A DNA stretch of 23,012 bases from JBEATZ01 sp041178545 (GCA_041178545.1 JBEGVB010000216.1:1-23012), one strand, 5' to 3'. Counted from the stretch's first letter, positions 1 to 7,830 are shown. A program made the numbers and translations. Notes: generated from the letters alone by a model not told the origin.

Positions 1-80
1 TATAGGTCCTTGCCCTGCACGCGGCCAACGCCGTCCTTGCAGAGGTGGCCCCATGTGCTGTTCCGCCGGGCAACCGGGTC

Positions 81-96
81 TGGTACAGCTTGTCCC
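81..96 (+). promoter_or_regulatory. Putative extended -10 promoter for leaderless glycosyltransferase copy 1
   Basis: TGGTACAGC lies at 81-89 and the GTG start follows after 7 bases. TTCC sits at 61-64, in the -35 position. Copy 2 has the same TGGTACAGC, the same 7-base gap and TTCC at the same distance. An extended -10 this close puts transcription start at or next to the start codon. No Shine-Dalgarno sequence is visible. Confidence 0.5.
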
Positions 97-1395
97 GTGC
101 GAGTCCTGCTGGTTGCCGAAGCCGCCAACCCGGAGTGGGTCAGTGTCCCGCTCGAGGGTTGGTCCCACACCCGCGCAATCGCACGACTCGTCGACGCCCA
201 CGTGGTCACGCAGGTCCGCAACCGCGATGCGTTCGGGCGCGCAGGCCTTGCCGACCACGAGTTCACCGTCATCGACAACGAGGCCCTGGCGCGCCCCCTC
301 TCCCGGCTCGCGGAGCTGCTGCGGGGCGGCAAGGGCAAGGGCTGGACGACGGTCATGGCCCTGCGATCCCTTGCCTACCGCTCGTTCGAGACGATGCTGT
401 GGGAACGCCATGGACCTGCCGTCCGTGCGCGCGAGTACGACCTCGTGCACCGCGTCACGCCGTTGAGCCCCACGGTCCCGAGCCGTCTCGCGACCTGGTG
501 CCGCAGGGCTGGCGTGCCGTTCGTGCTGGGTCCCCTCAATGGCGGCGTGCCGTGGCCGCGCGGCTTCGACGGTGCCCGGCGCAAGGAACGCGAGTGGCTC
601 AGCTACCTGCGCGGACTGCACCGACTGGTGCCGGGTTACCGATCCACCCGCCGTGATGCTGCTGCCATCCTCGTCGGCTCGCGCGACACATGGAAGCAAC
701 TGCCCGAACGGTGGCGGGACCGTGCCGTGTACGTGCCCGAGAACGCAATCGACCCTGCCCGCTTCGACCTGGACAGTCCGCTCGCACCGCGCGCCGACGG
801 GCCGCTCCGGCTCGCGTTCGTGGGCCGACTGGTGCCGTACAAGGGCGCGGACATGCTGCTCGACGCTGCAGCTCCCCTGTTGCGCACGGGCCGCGCCACG
901 CTCGACGTGTTCGGCGACGGACCGGAGCGCGCGACCCTCGAACAGCAGGCCGCGTCCCTCGGGGTTGCGTCTGCCACTCACTTCGCAGGCTGGGTGCCGC
1001 ACGAACAACTCGGCACCCGGCTGCGCCAGTCCGACGTGTTCGCTTTCCCGAGCGTGCGGGAGTTCGGTGGAGCCGTGGTGCTGGAGGCCATGGCATCGGG
1101 CTTGGTGCCGGTCGTGCTCGACTACGGCGGCCCCGGTGAACTCGTGACGCAGCGAACTGGCTTCTCGCTGCCGATGGGGACGCGCGCCGAAATCGTCGCA
1201 CGCTTCCGGACGGTGCTGCAGCAGGTGGCAGCCGACCCTGCAGCCCTGGCACCCATGCGCGCCACGGCACGAAGGCGAGTTGCAGAGTGTTTCACCTGGG
1301 ACGCAAAGGCGCGGCAGGTCCTTGCCGTCTACGAGTGGGTGCTCGGCAAGCGCGACAAGCCCGACTTCGGCATGCCGTTGCCGGACCGGGACTGA
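97..1395 (+). CDS. GT-B glycosyltransferase (GT4-like), tandem copy 1
   Basis: 432-residue glycosyltransferase that probably transfers a sugar from an activated donor to a cell-surface glycan or lipid; donor and acceptor are not predictable. The N-terminal acceptor half begins RVLLVAE. The C-terminal donor half has GRLVPYKG at 243-250, GDGPER at 273-278 and the GT4 E-x7-E signature with E322 and E330. I chose the GTG at 97 because it aligns exactly with the GTG of copy 2 and because similarity between the copies begins there. The frame stays open upstream to a TTG at 10, but the protein it would add is unlike the other copy. No signal peptide or membrane segment is seen, so it is probably a cytoplasmic or peripheral inner-membrane enzyme. 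It is followed 102 bp later by its paralog. The fold is secure; the substrate is unknown. Confidence 0.9.
   Translation: MRVLLVAEAANPEWVSVPLEGWSHTRAIARLVDAHVVTQVRNRDAFGRAGLADHEFTVIDNEALARPLSRLAELLRGGKGKGWTTVMALRSLAYRSFETMLWERHGPAVRAREYDLVHRVTPLSPTVPSRLATWCRRAGVPFVLGPLNGGVPWPRGFDGARRKEREWLSYLRGLHRLVPGYRSTRRDAAAILVGSRDTWKQLPERWRDRAVYVPENAIDPARFDLDSPLAPRADGPLRLAFVGRLVPYKGADMLLDAAAPLLRTGRATLDVFGDGPERATLEQQAASLGVASATHFAGWVPHEQLGTRLRQSDVFAFPSVREFGGAVVLEAMASGLVPVVLDYGGPGELVTQRTGFSLPMGTRAEIVARFRTVLQQVAADPAALAPMRATARRRVAECFTWDAKARQVLAVYEWVLGKRDKPDFGMPLPDRD
1291..1395 (+). repeat. Near-identical 3' end shared by tandem glycosyltransferases (unit 1)
   Basis: The last 105 bases of copy 1 match 2692-2796 with only 4 mismatches by direct comparison. 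Two mismatches are synonymous; the others are Lys/Arg and Arg/Leu changes. The rest of the two genes differs at many synonymous sites, so this block stands out. Confidence 0.85.
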
Positions 1396-1461
1396 GCCGA
1401 CGGAGTCGCGTCGAGAGCTGTGTCCGCTGACGCAAAGCCTACTCGCAACCGCCATCCCCAG

Positions 1462-1497
1462 TTCCTGCCCTCGCGGCCGTCTGGTACAGCATCCCAC
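1462..1497 (+). promoter_or_regulatory. Putative promoter for leaderless glycosyltransferase copy 2
   Basis: TTCC at 1462-1465, 19 bases, then TACAGC at 1485-1490 inside TGGTACAGC, then 7 bases to the GTG. The arrangement is identical to copy 1 although the flanking sequence has diverged, which points to functional constraint. It implies each copy has its own promoter. Confidence 0.5.
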
Positions 1498-2796
1498 GTG
1501 AGAGTCCTCCTGGTCGCCGAAGAAGCCAATCCGGAGTGGGTCAGCGTGCCCTTGGTGGGTTGGTCCCACACTCGTGCGGTCGCGGGCCTGACCAACGCAC
1601 ATGTCGTCACCCAAATCCGCAACCGCGACGCATTCGTGCGCGCAGGACTGCAGGAGCACGAGTTCACGGCAATCGACACCGAGGCAGTTGCGCGCCCGGT
1701 GTGGAGACTTGCGGAGCTGCTCCGCGGTGGCAAGGACAGGGGTTGGACGATCTTCACGGTGCTGAGTTCGGTTGCCCACCGGACGTTCGAGAAGCTCGTT
1801 TGGCAGACCTTCTCGGGACGGATCCTGGGAGGGGAGTTCGACATCGTCCACCGCGTGACTCCCGTGAGTCCCACGATCCCCAGCAGACTCGCTGGTTGGT
1901 GCAAGAAGGCAGGAGTTCCCTTCGTGCTGGGTCCGGTCAACGGAGGCGTGCCTTGGCCCCGTGGATTCGAACGCGCCCGGGGGAGGGAACACGAGTGGCT
2001 CAGCACCTTGCGTGGTTTGCACCGGATCCTCCCCGGCTACAGCGCGACCAGACGCAATGCTGCGGCGATCCTCGTCGGGTCGCGCGAGACGTGGCGTCAG
2101 GTCCCTGGTCGCTGGAACGACCGCTGCGTCTACTTGCCCGAGAACGCAGTGGACCCAAGACGTTTCGACTTGGACGGTCCACTGCTCCAGCGGGCCCCCG
2201 GGCCGCTGCGCATCTGCTTCCTGGGCAGACTCGTCCCGCTGAAGGGAGTCGACATGCTGCTGGAGGCATGTGCCGACCTGTTGCGCGCAGGCAAGGCAAC
2301 GCTGGAGATCCTGGGGGACGGTCCCGAGCGCAGTTCACTGACCAAGCTCGCTGGAGATCTCGGGATTGAGTCCTCGGTCCGGTTCCAAGGCTGGACACCT
2401 CACCAGGAGGTGGCTTCACGGCTCGGCGCCGCGGACGTCCTCGGCTTCCCGAGCATCCGCGAGTTCGGTGGCGGAGTGGTGCTGGAGGCCATGGCACTTG
2501 GCGTGGTGCCGGTGGTGATCGACTACGGCGGTCCGGGCGAACTCGTGACCCAGCGCACCGGTTTCGCCCTGCCCCTCGGCTCGCGTGCCGAGATCGTCGC
2601 CAGGTTCCGGTCGGTCCTCGAGAAGCTCGCTGCCGACCCTGCCGTCCTCGCCCCGATGCGCGCAGCGGGCAGGGCGCGAGTGATGAAGTGCTTCACCTGG
2701 GACGCAAAGGCACGGCAGGTCCTTGCCGTCTACGAGTGGGTGCTCGGCAGGCGCGACAAGCCCGACTTCGGCATGCCGCTGCCGGACCTGGACTGA
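1498..2796 (+). CDS. GT-B glycosyltransferase (GT4-like), tandem copy 2
   Basis: 432-residue paralog of the preceding gene, of the same length and alignable without gaps, at roughly two-thirds amino-acid identity by eye. It keeps GRLVPLKG at 243-250, GDGPER at 273-278 and the E-x7-E pair E322/E330, so it should be catalytically competent. The GTG at 1498 is preferred to an in-frame GTG at 1420 because it matches copy 1 and follows the same TGGTACAGC element. Codons in the N-terminal two-thirds are more often A/T-ending than in copy 1. The divergence is concentrated at residues ~83-115, where acceptor or partner specificity may differ. It ends 6 bp before a convergent gene. The two copies probably add related sugars in one pathway, or one has drifted in specificity; the sequence does not decide. 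Confidence 0.9.
   Translation: MRVLLVAEEANPEWVSVPLVGWSHTRAVAGLTNAHVVTQIRNRDAFVRAGLQEHEFTAIDTEAVARPVWRLAELLRGGKDRGWTIFTVLSSVAHRTFEKLVWQTFSGRILGGEFDIVHRVTPVSPTIPSRLAGWCKKAGVPFVLGPVNGGVPWPRGFERARGREHEWLSTLRGLHRILPGYSATRRNAAAILVGSRETWRQVPGRWNDRCVYLPENAVDPRRFDLDGPLLQRAPGPLRICFLGRLVPLKGVDMLLEACADLLRAGKATLEILGDGPERSSLTKLAGDLGIESSVRFQGWTPHQEVASRLGAADVLGFPSIREFGGGVVLEAMALGVVPVVIDYGGPGELVTQRTGFALPLGSRAEIVARFRSVLEKLAADPAVLAPMRAAGRARVMKCFTWDAKARQVLAVYEWVLGRRDKPDFGMPLPDLD
2692..2796 (+). repeat. Near-identical 3' end shared by tandem glycosyltransferases (unit 2)
   Basis: Second unit of the 105-base block described at 1291-1395, about 96% identical. The identity ends at the stop codon; the following 6 bases lead directly into the convergent gene. 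Confidence 0.85.
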
Positions 2797-2802
2797 GGCC
2801 CG

Positions 2803-3933
2803 TCAGCGCAGCCCGAGCTCGAGCGCGAGCACTGCGAATGCCGTGCTCGCCACCTCCATGTAGGAGGAGTCGAGGAAGTCGCTGAAGGACCCGTCCTTGC
2901 GCTGGGTGTCGAGGACGTGGGGACGCAGGCGCTGGTGCAACGGTGCGCGCTCCGATGCAGGGAGCAGCTCGATGCAGCGCGCAGCGTAGTGGTGCCCGAA
3001 GTAGTAGAAGTACGCGGCGTTGGCGTAGAAGGCCTCGTGCGGCACCGGCCGCCGCCGCGCCACGAGCAGGAACTCGTGGTGCTCGAAGAACTGGTCGAGC
3101 CCCCACCGCAGCCGCTCGTCGGTCACGGACTCGTCGCCGGCCAGACGGAGCGCCCAGTGCCCCGACTGGATGCGGCCGAGGCTGCCCTTCACGTCGTTGA
3201 TGTGCTCGCCGCCGGTGAGCCGGGGGATGGGCGTGAGGTCGTAGCTGAATGCGCCGTTGGGCAGTCTGCACCTGCGCACGTACTCGACCGCGCGCTCGAC
3301 GAATGCCGCGTCCTGGGTCCAGCCCAGTTCGAGGGCAACGGCGAGCGCGGGCACCACGGCTGAGGTGGTGAAGCTCGTGGCCCACTTGGGACGACGCGAG
3401 AAGGTCGGGTCGTCGTAGTAGCCGAACCCGCCCTCGGGGACCTGGTTCTGCTCCAGCTTGGCAACGAACTCGCGGCCGCGGCGCGCAACGAGGCCGCGCC
3501 ACTCCTCGCTGGCGAACCGCGGCGAGCGGGCAACCTCGGCCGTCGCAACCGTGCCGAACACCCATGCCCACACGCCGTCGACGTCCCAGTCGCTGCCGCG
3601 CTGGGGCACGCGTGCGGTGCAGAGCCACCGCACGGCCTTCTCGAGGGCAACCGTGCGCTCGGGCGTCTCCGGAGCGGCAAGCAACGCCATGGTGGCGAGC
3701 GAGTGGGCAGCGACCTGGAACGCGTAGAACGTCTCGACGGCGAAGTCGGGCTCCCAGAGGCTGCCGCGAACGCCCGAGCCGAACGCACCGTCGGGGCGTT
3801 GCCGCGCGAGCAGCCACGCGATCGCGCGGTCCGACCCGCGGCGCGCCGCCTCGACGGACCCGTGGTCGGGCGGTGCCGCAGGTTCCTGGGCAAGGAGGAG
3901 GGGGCCGAGCAACAGCGCGAGGCAGTGGCGCAT
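2803..3933 (-). CDS. Secreted prenyltransferase/squalene-oxidase-repeat (alpha/alpha toroid) protein
   Basis: 376 residues. Residues 1-16 form a signal peptide (MRHCLALLLGPLLLAQ), so the protein is exported. The mature part carries repeats of the type seen in terpenoid-cyclase and prenyltransferase toroids: QRPDGAFG (45-52), VPEGGFGYYDD (165-175), RLPNGAFSYD (223-232) and QRKDGSFSDF (344-353), each followed by a helical pair. I see no DxDD motif of squalene-hopene cyclases, so cyclase activity is unlikely; export also argues against it. Similar exported toroids are frequent in Planctomycetes and mostly have no assigned role. It could be a binding or scaffolding protein. The start is fixed by the signal peptide and by a promoter-like element 6 bases upstream. 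It lies 33 bp downstream of the flavoprotein operon but probably has its own promoter. Confidence 0.85.
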   Translation of the reverse strand: MRHCLALLLGPLLLAQEPAAPPDHGSVEAARRGSDRAIAWLLARQRPDGAFGSGVRGSLWEPDFAVETFYAFQVAAHSLATMALLAAPETPERTVALEKAVRWLCTARVPQRGSDWDVDGVWAWVFGTVATAEVARSPRFASEEWRGLVARRGREFVAKLEQNQVPEGGFGYYDDPTFSRRPKWATSFTTSAVVPALAVALELGWTQDAAFVERAVEYVRRCRLPNGAFSYDLTPIPRLTGGEHINDVKGSLGRIQSGHWALRLAGDESVTDERLRWGLDQFFEHHEFLLVARRRPVPHEAFYANAAYFYYFGHHYAARCIELLPASERAPLHQRLRPHVLDTQRKDGSFSDFLDSSYMEVASTAFAVLALELGLR

Positions 3934-3939
3934 GCGGCT

Positions 3940-3970
3940 GTTCTACCAGCCGCGCTCCCCTTGCGCTCAA
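3940..3970 (-). promoter_or_regulatory. Putative promoter for the toroid gene
   Basis: Reading the minus strand, TTGAGC (3970-3965) is followed after 19 bases by TAGAAC (3945-3940) preceded by TGG, then 6 bases to the ATG at 3933. The -35-like element overlaps the stop codon of the upstream gene. The extended TGG-TAnAnC form matches the glycosyltransferase promoters. Confidence 0.45.
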
Positions 3971-5373
3971 CCCCGGGGCGCGTCGAGGAACGTAGCAGTG
4001 CGGACCGGCTTCACCGGCATCTGCACCGAGGGCCGGTCCATGGGCGCACCGCTGCAGGGCGTGTTCGTGGCCCGGCAGGCGAGCGCCTGCAGCGACGGGC
4101 CGCAGATCCTGCCCTGGCACGGACCCATGCCCGCGCGGCAGCCCATCTTGATGCCGCGGCCGTCGGTGCCGTGCACGGCAGCAGCCTGTTGGAGCCGTGC
4201 GAAGGTCACGTCCTCGCAACGGCACACCACCGTGCCCGCGTCGGCGAGCGCGAACCAGCCCTCGCGCACGGGGAACGCACGCAGCATCGCGTCTGCCGCA
4301 CGGCGCTCGGCACGGGCCCTGGCCCGGACGCGCTCGGGGACGGCCCTGCCGTGCACGGCCTCCACGATGGCGGCGGCAGCAAGCCGGCCCTGCGCCATCG
4401 CCACCTCGGCACCACCGATGCCGGCGATCTCGCCTGCAGCATGGACACCTGCAACCGTCGTGGCCTGACGTTCGTCCACCTTGACGGTCCAGCCGCCGCG
4501 CACCGGGCTCCACTCCAGCTCGCAGCCCAGCAGCGCAGCAAGTTCGACCGCGGGCACGAGGCCGAAACCTGCACAGACGAGGTCCACCTCGACCGTGCGC
4601 GCGGAGGAACGGATCGGCGCGCCACTGGCATCGACCCGTCCGATGGTGGCACGCTGCACCCTGCCATCACCCTCGACGCCGAAGACGGTCCAGCCCCACC
4701 GCAACCGCTTGCCGCTGCGCAGCAGTGCCTTGAGGTAGTACAGCGCCTCGCGCCTGCGTGCCGCATTGCCCACGACCCCAGGCAGGGCCTTGAGCATCGC
4801 ACTGCGGGGTGCGGCCTCCAGTGCCTCCACCACGTCGACGCCTGCGGAAGCGAGTGCCGTGACGGTGGGCAGCAGCAAGGGGCCGGAACCCGCCACCAGC
4901 GCACGGGTGCCCGGCCGCAGGCCGAAACCGCGGACCATGACCTGCGCCGCGCCAGCGGTCACCACGCCGGGAAGGGTCCAGCCGGGGAACGGGACGCAGC
5001 GGTCGTACGCCCCCGGTGCGAGCAGGATGCGCTGGCACCGGAGCAGCCACGACCGACCCTCGCGCTCGAACCAGAGCCTGCCTGGCCTTGCGTCCCACAC
5101 CGTGGCGCCGTGGACCACCTGCACCGGCGCGTCCTCCAACTCGTGGACCAGTGCATGGCCTTCCTCGTGGCTGGGCGGTTCCGGCAGGCGCCCGACGGCA
5201 GCGAGCCCCTCTGCCTGCTGGCGGAAGATCTGGCCGCCGGCGCGGAATCCCTCGTCGAGCACGGCGACCGCCAGCCCTGCGCGGGCGAGTTCGACGGCAG
5301 CCGCCATGCCGCCCGGTCCTGCGCCCACGATGCCCACGTCTGCATCGATCGTCCGCTCGGCACCACGGCTCAC
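3967..5373 (-). CDS. FAD/NAD(P)-binding subunit with C-terminal BFD-like [2Fe-2S] domain, heteromeric amino-acid dehydrogenase type
   Basis: 468 residues. Residues 17-22 (GAGPGG) form the FAD Rossmann motif and a second dinucleotide motif lies near 162-164 (GSG). A C-terminal BFD-like domain has C384 and C386 (CRC), then C412, C419 and C424, suitable for a [2Fe-2S] cluster. This is the architecture of the large flavoprotein subunit of LhpBEF D-hydroxyproline dehydrogenase, octopine/nopaline oxidase (OoxA) and hydrogen cyanide synthase HcnB. There it passes electrons from the DAO-type subunit towards an acceptor. The start is GTG at 5373, whose GTGA overlaps the TGA of the [2Fe-2S] gene, so the genes are translationally coupled. 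Family is confident; the amino-acid substrate is not determined. Confidence 0.9.
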   Translation of the reverse strand: MSRGAERTIDADVGIVGAGPGGMAAAVELARAGLAVAVLDEGFRAGGQIFRQQAEGLAAVGRLPEPPSHEEGHALVHELEDAPVQVVHGATVWDARPGRLWFEREGRSWLLRCQRILLAPGAYDRCVPFPGWTLPGVVTAGAAQVMVRGFGLRPGTRALVAGSGPLLLPTVTALASAGVDVVEALEAAPRSAMLKALPGVVGNAARRREALYYLKALLRSGKRLRWGWTVFGVEGDGRVQRATIGRVDASGAPIRSSARTVEVDLVCAGFGLVPAVELAALLGCELEWSPVRGGWTVKVDERQATTVAGVHAAGEIAGIGGAEVAMAQGRLAAAAIVEAVHGRAVPERVRARARAERRAADAMLRAFPVREGWFALADAGTVVCRCEDVTFARLQQAAAVHGTDGRGIKMGCRAGMGPCQGRICGPSLQALACRATNTPCSGAPMDRPSVQMPVKPVRTATFLDAPRG

Positions 5374-5657
5374 GGCTTGCCCCCCGAGTGCACGTCCATG
5401 CCCTCGCGCAGGGGCAGCATGCACGAACGCACCGTCTCGCCGTCGACCCGCACGAGGCACTCGAAGCAGATGCCCATGGCGCAGAGCATGCCGCGCGGCG
5501 CACCGTCCGTGGACGCGTGCCGCACGGCCCTCGTGCCTGCGGCCCACAACGCCATCGCCACGGGCTCGCCCTCGCGACCCTCGCACTCCATGCCGTCGAA
5601 GGTGAACCTGACGGTGCGGCGCCCGTCGCCGCCGTGCATGCGGTTCCCGTCGCTCAT
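5370..5657 (-). CDS. Small (2Fe-2S)-binding subunit of heteromeric amino-acid dehydrogenase
   Basis: 95 residues, the size of HcnA/LhpE-type ferredoxin-like subunits. Four cysteines, C59, C64, C67 and C79 (C-x4-C-x2-C-x11-C), fit the plant-type/Fer2_4 [2Fe-2S] loop, with the FDGMECEGREGEPV beta-grasp start at 20-33. It should carry electrons between the two flavoprotein subunits encoded on either side. The ATG at 5657 overlaps the stop of the upstream DAO gene (ATGA, 5657-5654), and its own TGA overlaps the next GTG. Stoichiometric coupled translation of a complex is therefore likely. The gene is easily missed because a longer open frame in the same phase extends upstream; domain boundaries and the overlap fix the start. 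Confidence 0.92.
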   Translation of the reverse strand: MSDGNRMHGGDGRRTVRFTFDGMECEGREGEPVAMALWAAGTRAVRHASTDGAPRGMLCAMGICFECLVRVDGETVRSCMLPLREGMDVHSGGKP

Positions 5658-6835
5658 GCGCACACCCTTGCAGGCAGGTACGGGGTGACGTCGACCGAGG
5701 GACGCGTGCCGACGAACTGCTGGGCGAGCAGCAGGCCGGTCACCTGGCACAGGGTGATGCCGAGACCCTCGTGACCCGTGGCCACCCACATGCCCTCGAG
5801 CCCGGGCCACGGACCGATGAGCGGGTGCTTGTCGAGGCTGTAGGGACGCAGGCCGACCCAAGTGCGCACGAGCGGTGCGGCGGCGAGTGCGGGGACGTAG
5901 CGGGCGGCGCGCTGCAGCGAGTGCCGCAGCAGCTCGGGGTTGACCGTGCGCTTCATGCCCTGGAACTGGCGGGTCGAGCCGATGAGGCAACCACCGTTGG
6001 TCTGTGGCTGCATGTTGACCGCATGCGCGCCGCGGTCCTCGTCCGTGCGCGTTGGGTCTGCCTGGGCCGCACCGTGGGCGACGCGGAGGTAGCTCACCTC
6101 GAGGATCTGGGTGCGGATCGGGCTCGCGTGGTGCGCGGTGATGGCAAGGTTGCCCGCGCGCGGCACGACCGGCAGCCGCGGCTGGCCGGCGAGCTGGGCG
6201 ATTTCCGGCGACCAGATGCCTGCAGCGTTCACCACGTTGCGCGTGGCGATGACGCCGTCGACCGTCCGGACGCCCGCGACGCGGCTGCCCTCCAGCTCGA
6301 ACCCGGTGACCGCGGTGTGCGGCAGCACCTCGATGGCGGGGTTGCTGCGCCGCGCCACGCGCAGCATGGCAGCGCACGCGGGCATCGGCAGGACCACGCC
6401 GTCGCCGGGGTAGAACAGGCCGCCGGGGAGGTCGTGTGCGAGTCCGGGCTCCACCTCGCGCATCTGCTTCTGGTCCAGCACCTCGGCCGTGTCACCACAG
6501 GCAAGGAACTGGTCGCGCAGCTTTGCGAAGAGCTCCACGTCCTCAGGGTCGTCTGCCACGTAGAGCGCACCCGTCGGGTTGTGGTCGAAGCCACCCTCGA
6601 CCTCCTGCAGCTCGTTCCAAAGGCGGACGCTCGTGTGCGTGAACGCGTACTCCTGCGCGTTGTCGGGGGTCACCATCAGGTGCCCCTGGCTGCTGCCCGA
6701 GGTGCCACCGGCCACCGGGCCGCGGTCGAGCAGCGTGATCCGGGTCCCGCGCGGCAGCAGTGCGGCAAGGTGCTGCACCACGGCACAGCCGATGACGCCA
6801 CCACCGACGACGACGATGTCCGAGGTACGGGCCAT
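5654..6835 (-). CDS. DAO-family FAD-dependent oxidoreductase, catalytic subunit of heteromeric amino-acid dehydrogenase
   Basis: 393 residues. It has an N-terminal FAD Rossmann motif GGGVIG at 11-16 and the C-terminal DAO-family GHEGLGIT that closes over the flavin, with VPRAGNLAIT in the central sheet. It should oxidise the C-N bond of a small amine or amino acid such as a D-amino acid, D-hydroxyproline, sarcosine-like amine, glycine or opine. Electrons would pass through the [2Fe-2S] protein and the second flavoprotein, which follow in the same operon with 4-base overlaps. This order corresponds to LhpB/HcnC-type subunits. No racemase, pyrroline-hydroxycarboxylate deaminase or transporter lies in the window, so hydroxyproline catabolism is only one possibility. 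It is the first gene of the operon; its start follows a sigma-70-like promoter. Confidence 0.9.
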   Translation of the reverse strand: MARTSDIVVVGGGVIGCAVVQHLAALLPRGTRITLLDRGPVAGGTSGSSQGHLMVTPDNAQEYAFTHTSVRLWNELQEVEGGFDHNPTGALYVADDPEDVELFAKLRDQFLACGDTAEVLDQKQMREVEPGLAHDLPGGLFYPGDGVVLPMPACAAMLRVARRSNPAIEVLPHTAVTGFELEGSRVAGVRTVDGVIATRNVVNAAGIWSPEIAQLAGQPRLPVVPRAGNLAITAHHASPIRTQILEVSYLRVAHGAAQADPTRTDEDRGAHAVNMQPQTNGGCLIGSTRQFQGMKRTVNPELLRHSLQRAARYVPALAAAPLVRTWVGLRPYSLDKHPLIGPWPGLEGMWVATGHEGLGITLCQVTGLLLAQQFVGTRPSVDVTPYLPARVCA

Positions 6836-6850
6836 GGATCAGGGGCGCGG

Positions 6851-6879
6851 ATTGCAGCGACCAGCACCTTCGCGCGCAA
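6851..6879 (-). promoter_or_regulatory. Putative sigma-70-like promoter of the flavoprotein operon
   Basis: On the minus strand TTGCGC (6879-6874) and TGCAAT (6856-6851) are separated by exactly 17 bases and lie 15 bases before the ATG at 6835. The 85-base spacer 6836-6920 holds nothing else I recognise. Confidence 0.45.
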
Positions 6880-6920
6880 GCTGCGGCCGGATTCCGGGCC
6901 TTGGCGACCCGGGACTGCAC

Positions 6921-7823
6921 TCAGCCTTCCTGCCCCTCCCCCGGGGCCAACCACTCGCGCTCGACGAAGCGCGGCGGCAGGGCCGAACGCACCGTCGCGT
7001 CCTCGCCCACCCACAGCTCCTCGACACCCGTGCAGGCTCCCTCACGCCACTGCATGCGGACGAAGTACGACAGGTTCTCGCCAGCGTTGCTGGTGCGGTG
7101 CCGCGGAACCACTGCGGGGTTCACCACCAGCATGTTGCCGCTGCGCACGAAGCGGATGCGCTCCGCACCGCGCGGGTGCACCAACCGGTGGTGCATGTGG
7201 CCCGCGACGATCGCACGGATGCGGAACCCGAGGTCGCGGATGCGCGGGATCGCGATCGCGAGGTCGCGGTCGCCCCAGTCGCCACCGGGCTTGCCGAAGT
7301 CCTTGCCGTAGATCTCGTCGGAGCGGTCCGAGAGCCCCAGCGGCCCGTTGTGGGCGAGGACCACCAGGTCCTGGTAGGCAGCCCTGCGCGCGGCCTCGAC
7401 GATGAGCACCGCGGACTGGCGCATGGTGTGGAAGCCGTACAGTTCGTCGTAGACCTCGGCAGCGCGAAGGCTCGGCCCGCCCCACGAGAAGGGCCGCGCC
7501 CCCACCACGGAGACGCGTGCCTCGTGGACGTCGCGGACACCGTAGGCAAGGTGGTCGTCGCCCAGCGCCTCGAGCGAGTCGTGCAACGCGTCGGTGACCT
7601 TCTTGTTGCTGCAGCTCTGCCACGCGTCGTGGTTGCCGAGCATCACTGCCTTGGGCGCGGCGATGCCGGCGACCTCGCGCACGATCGCCGGGTCCTCGTC
7701 GCCGAGGTCGCCCACGAACAGCGTGAGCGCCGAACCCGACTGCTCGACGAAGCGGTGGTCCTGCGTCGACCAGTTGCGGTGGACGTCGCCAACGATCGTC
7801 AGGGTCGCGACGTCCTTGCTCAT
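6921..7823 (-). CDS. Calcineurin-like metallophosphoesterase
   Basis: 300 residues with the full metallophosphoesterase set: D13-x-H15 (GDVH), D39 (GDLGD), N64-H65-D66 (GNHD), H158 (AHNG), and H209 and H211 (GHMH). These residues bind two metals and hydrolyse a phosphomonoester or diester. The RPFSWGGP segment at 110-117 is reminiscent of the TIGR04168 phosphoesterases found mainly in cyanobacteria and plants, from memory. No signal peptide, so it is cytoplasmic. I chose the ATG at 7823: the beta strand leading to D13 starts there and a TAGCGT hexamer lies 7 bases upstream. A GTG at 7859 is in frame but adds only a basic tail. The substrate is unknown. It lies between the sigma-54 activator and the flavoprotein operon with spacers on both sides, so it is probably monocistronic. 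Confidence 0.9.
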   Translation of the reverse strand: MSKDVATLTIVGDVHRNWSTQDHRFVEQSGSALTLFVGDLGDEDPAIVREVAGIAAPKAVMLGNHDAWQSCSNKKVTDALHDSLEALGDDHLAYGVRDVHEARVSVVGARPFSWGGPSLRAAEVYDELYGFHTMRQSAVLIVEAARRAAYQDLVVLAHNGPLGLSDRSDEIYGKDFGKPGGDWGDRDLAIAIPRIRDLGFRIRAIVAGHMHHRLVHPRGAERIRFVRSGNMLVVNPAVVPRHRTSNAGENLSYFVRMQWREGACTGVEELWVGEDATVRSALPPRFVEREWLAPGEGQEG

Positions 7824-7830
7824 CCTGCGC

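Noticed and set aside
10..96. N-terminal extension of glycosyltransferase copy 1 from a TTG
   Set aside because: The extension has no similarity to the equivalent stretch before copy 2, and a promoter-like element lies within it.
3703..5688. Long open frame on the plus strand opposite the flavoprotein operon
   Set aside because: It is antisense to three recognised subunits, has no domain, and its Arg/Ala/His-rich composition is typical of high-GC shadow frames.
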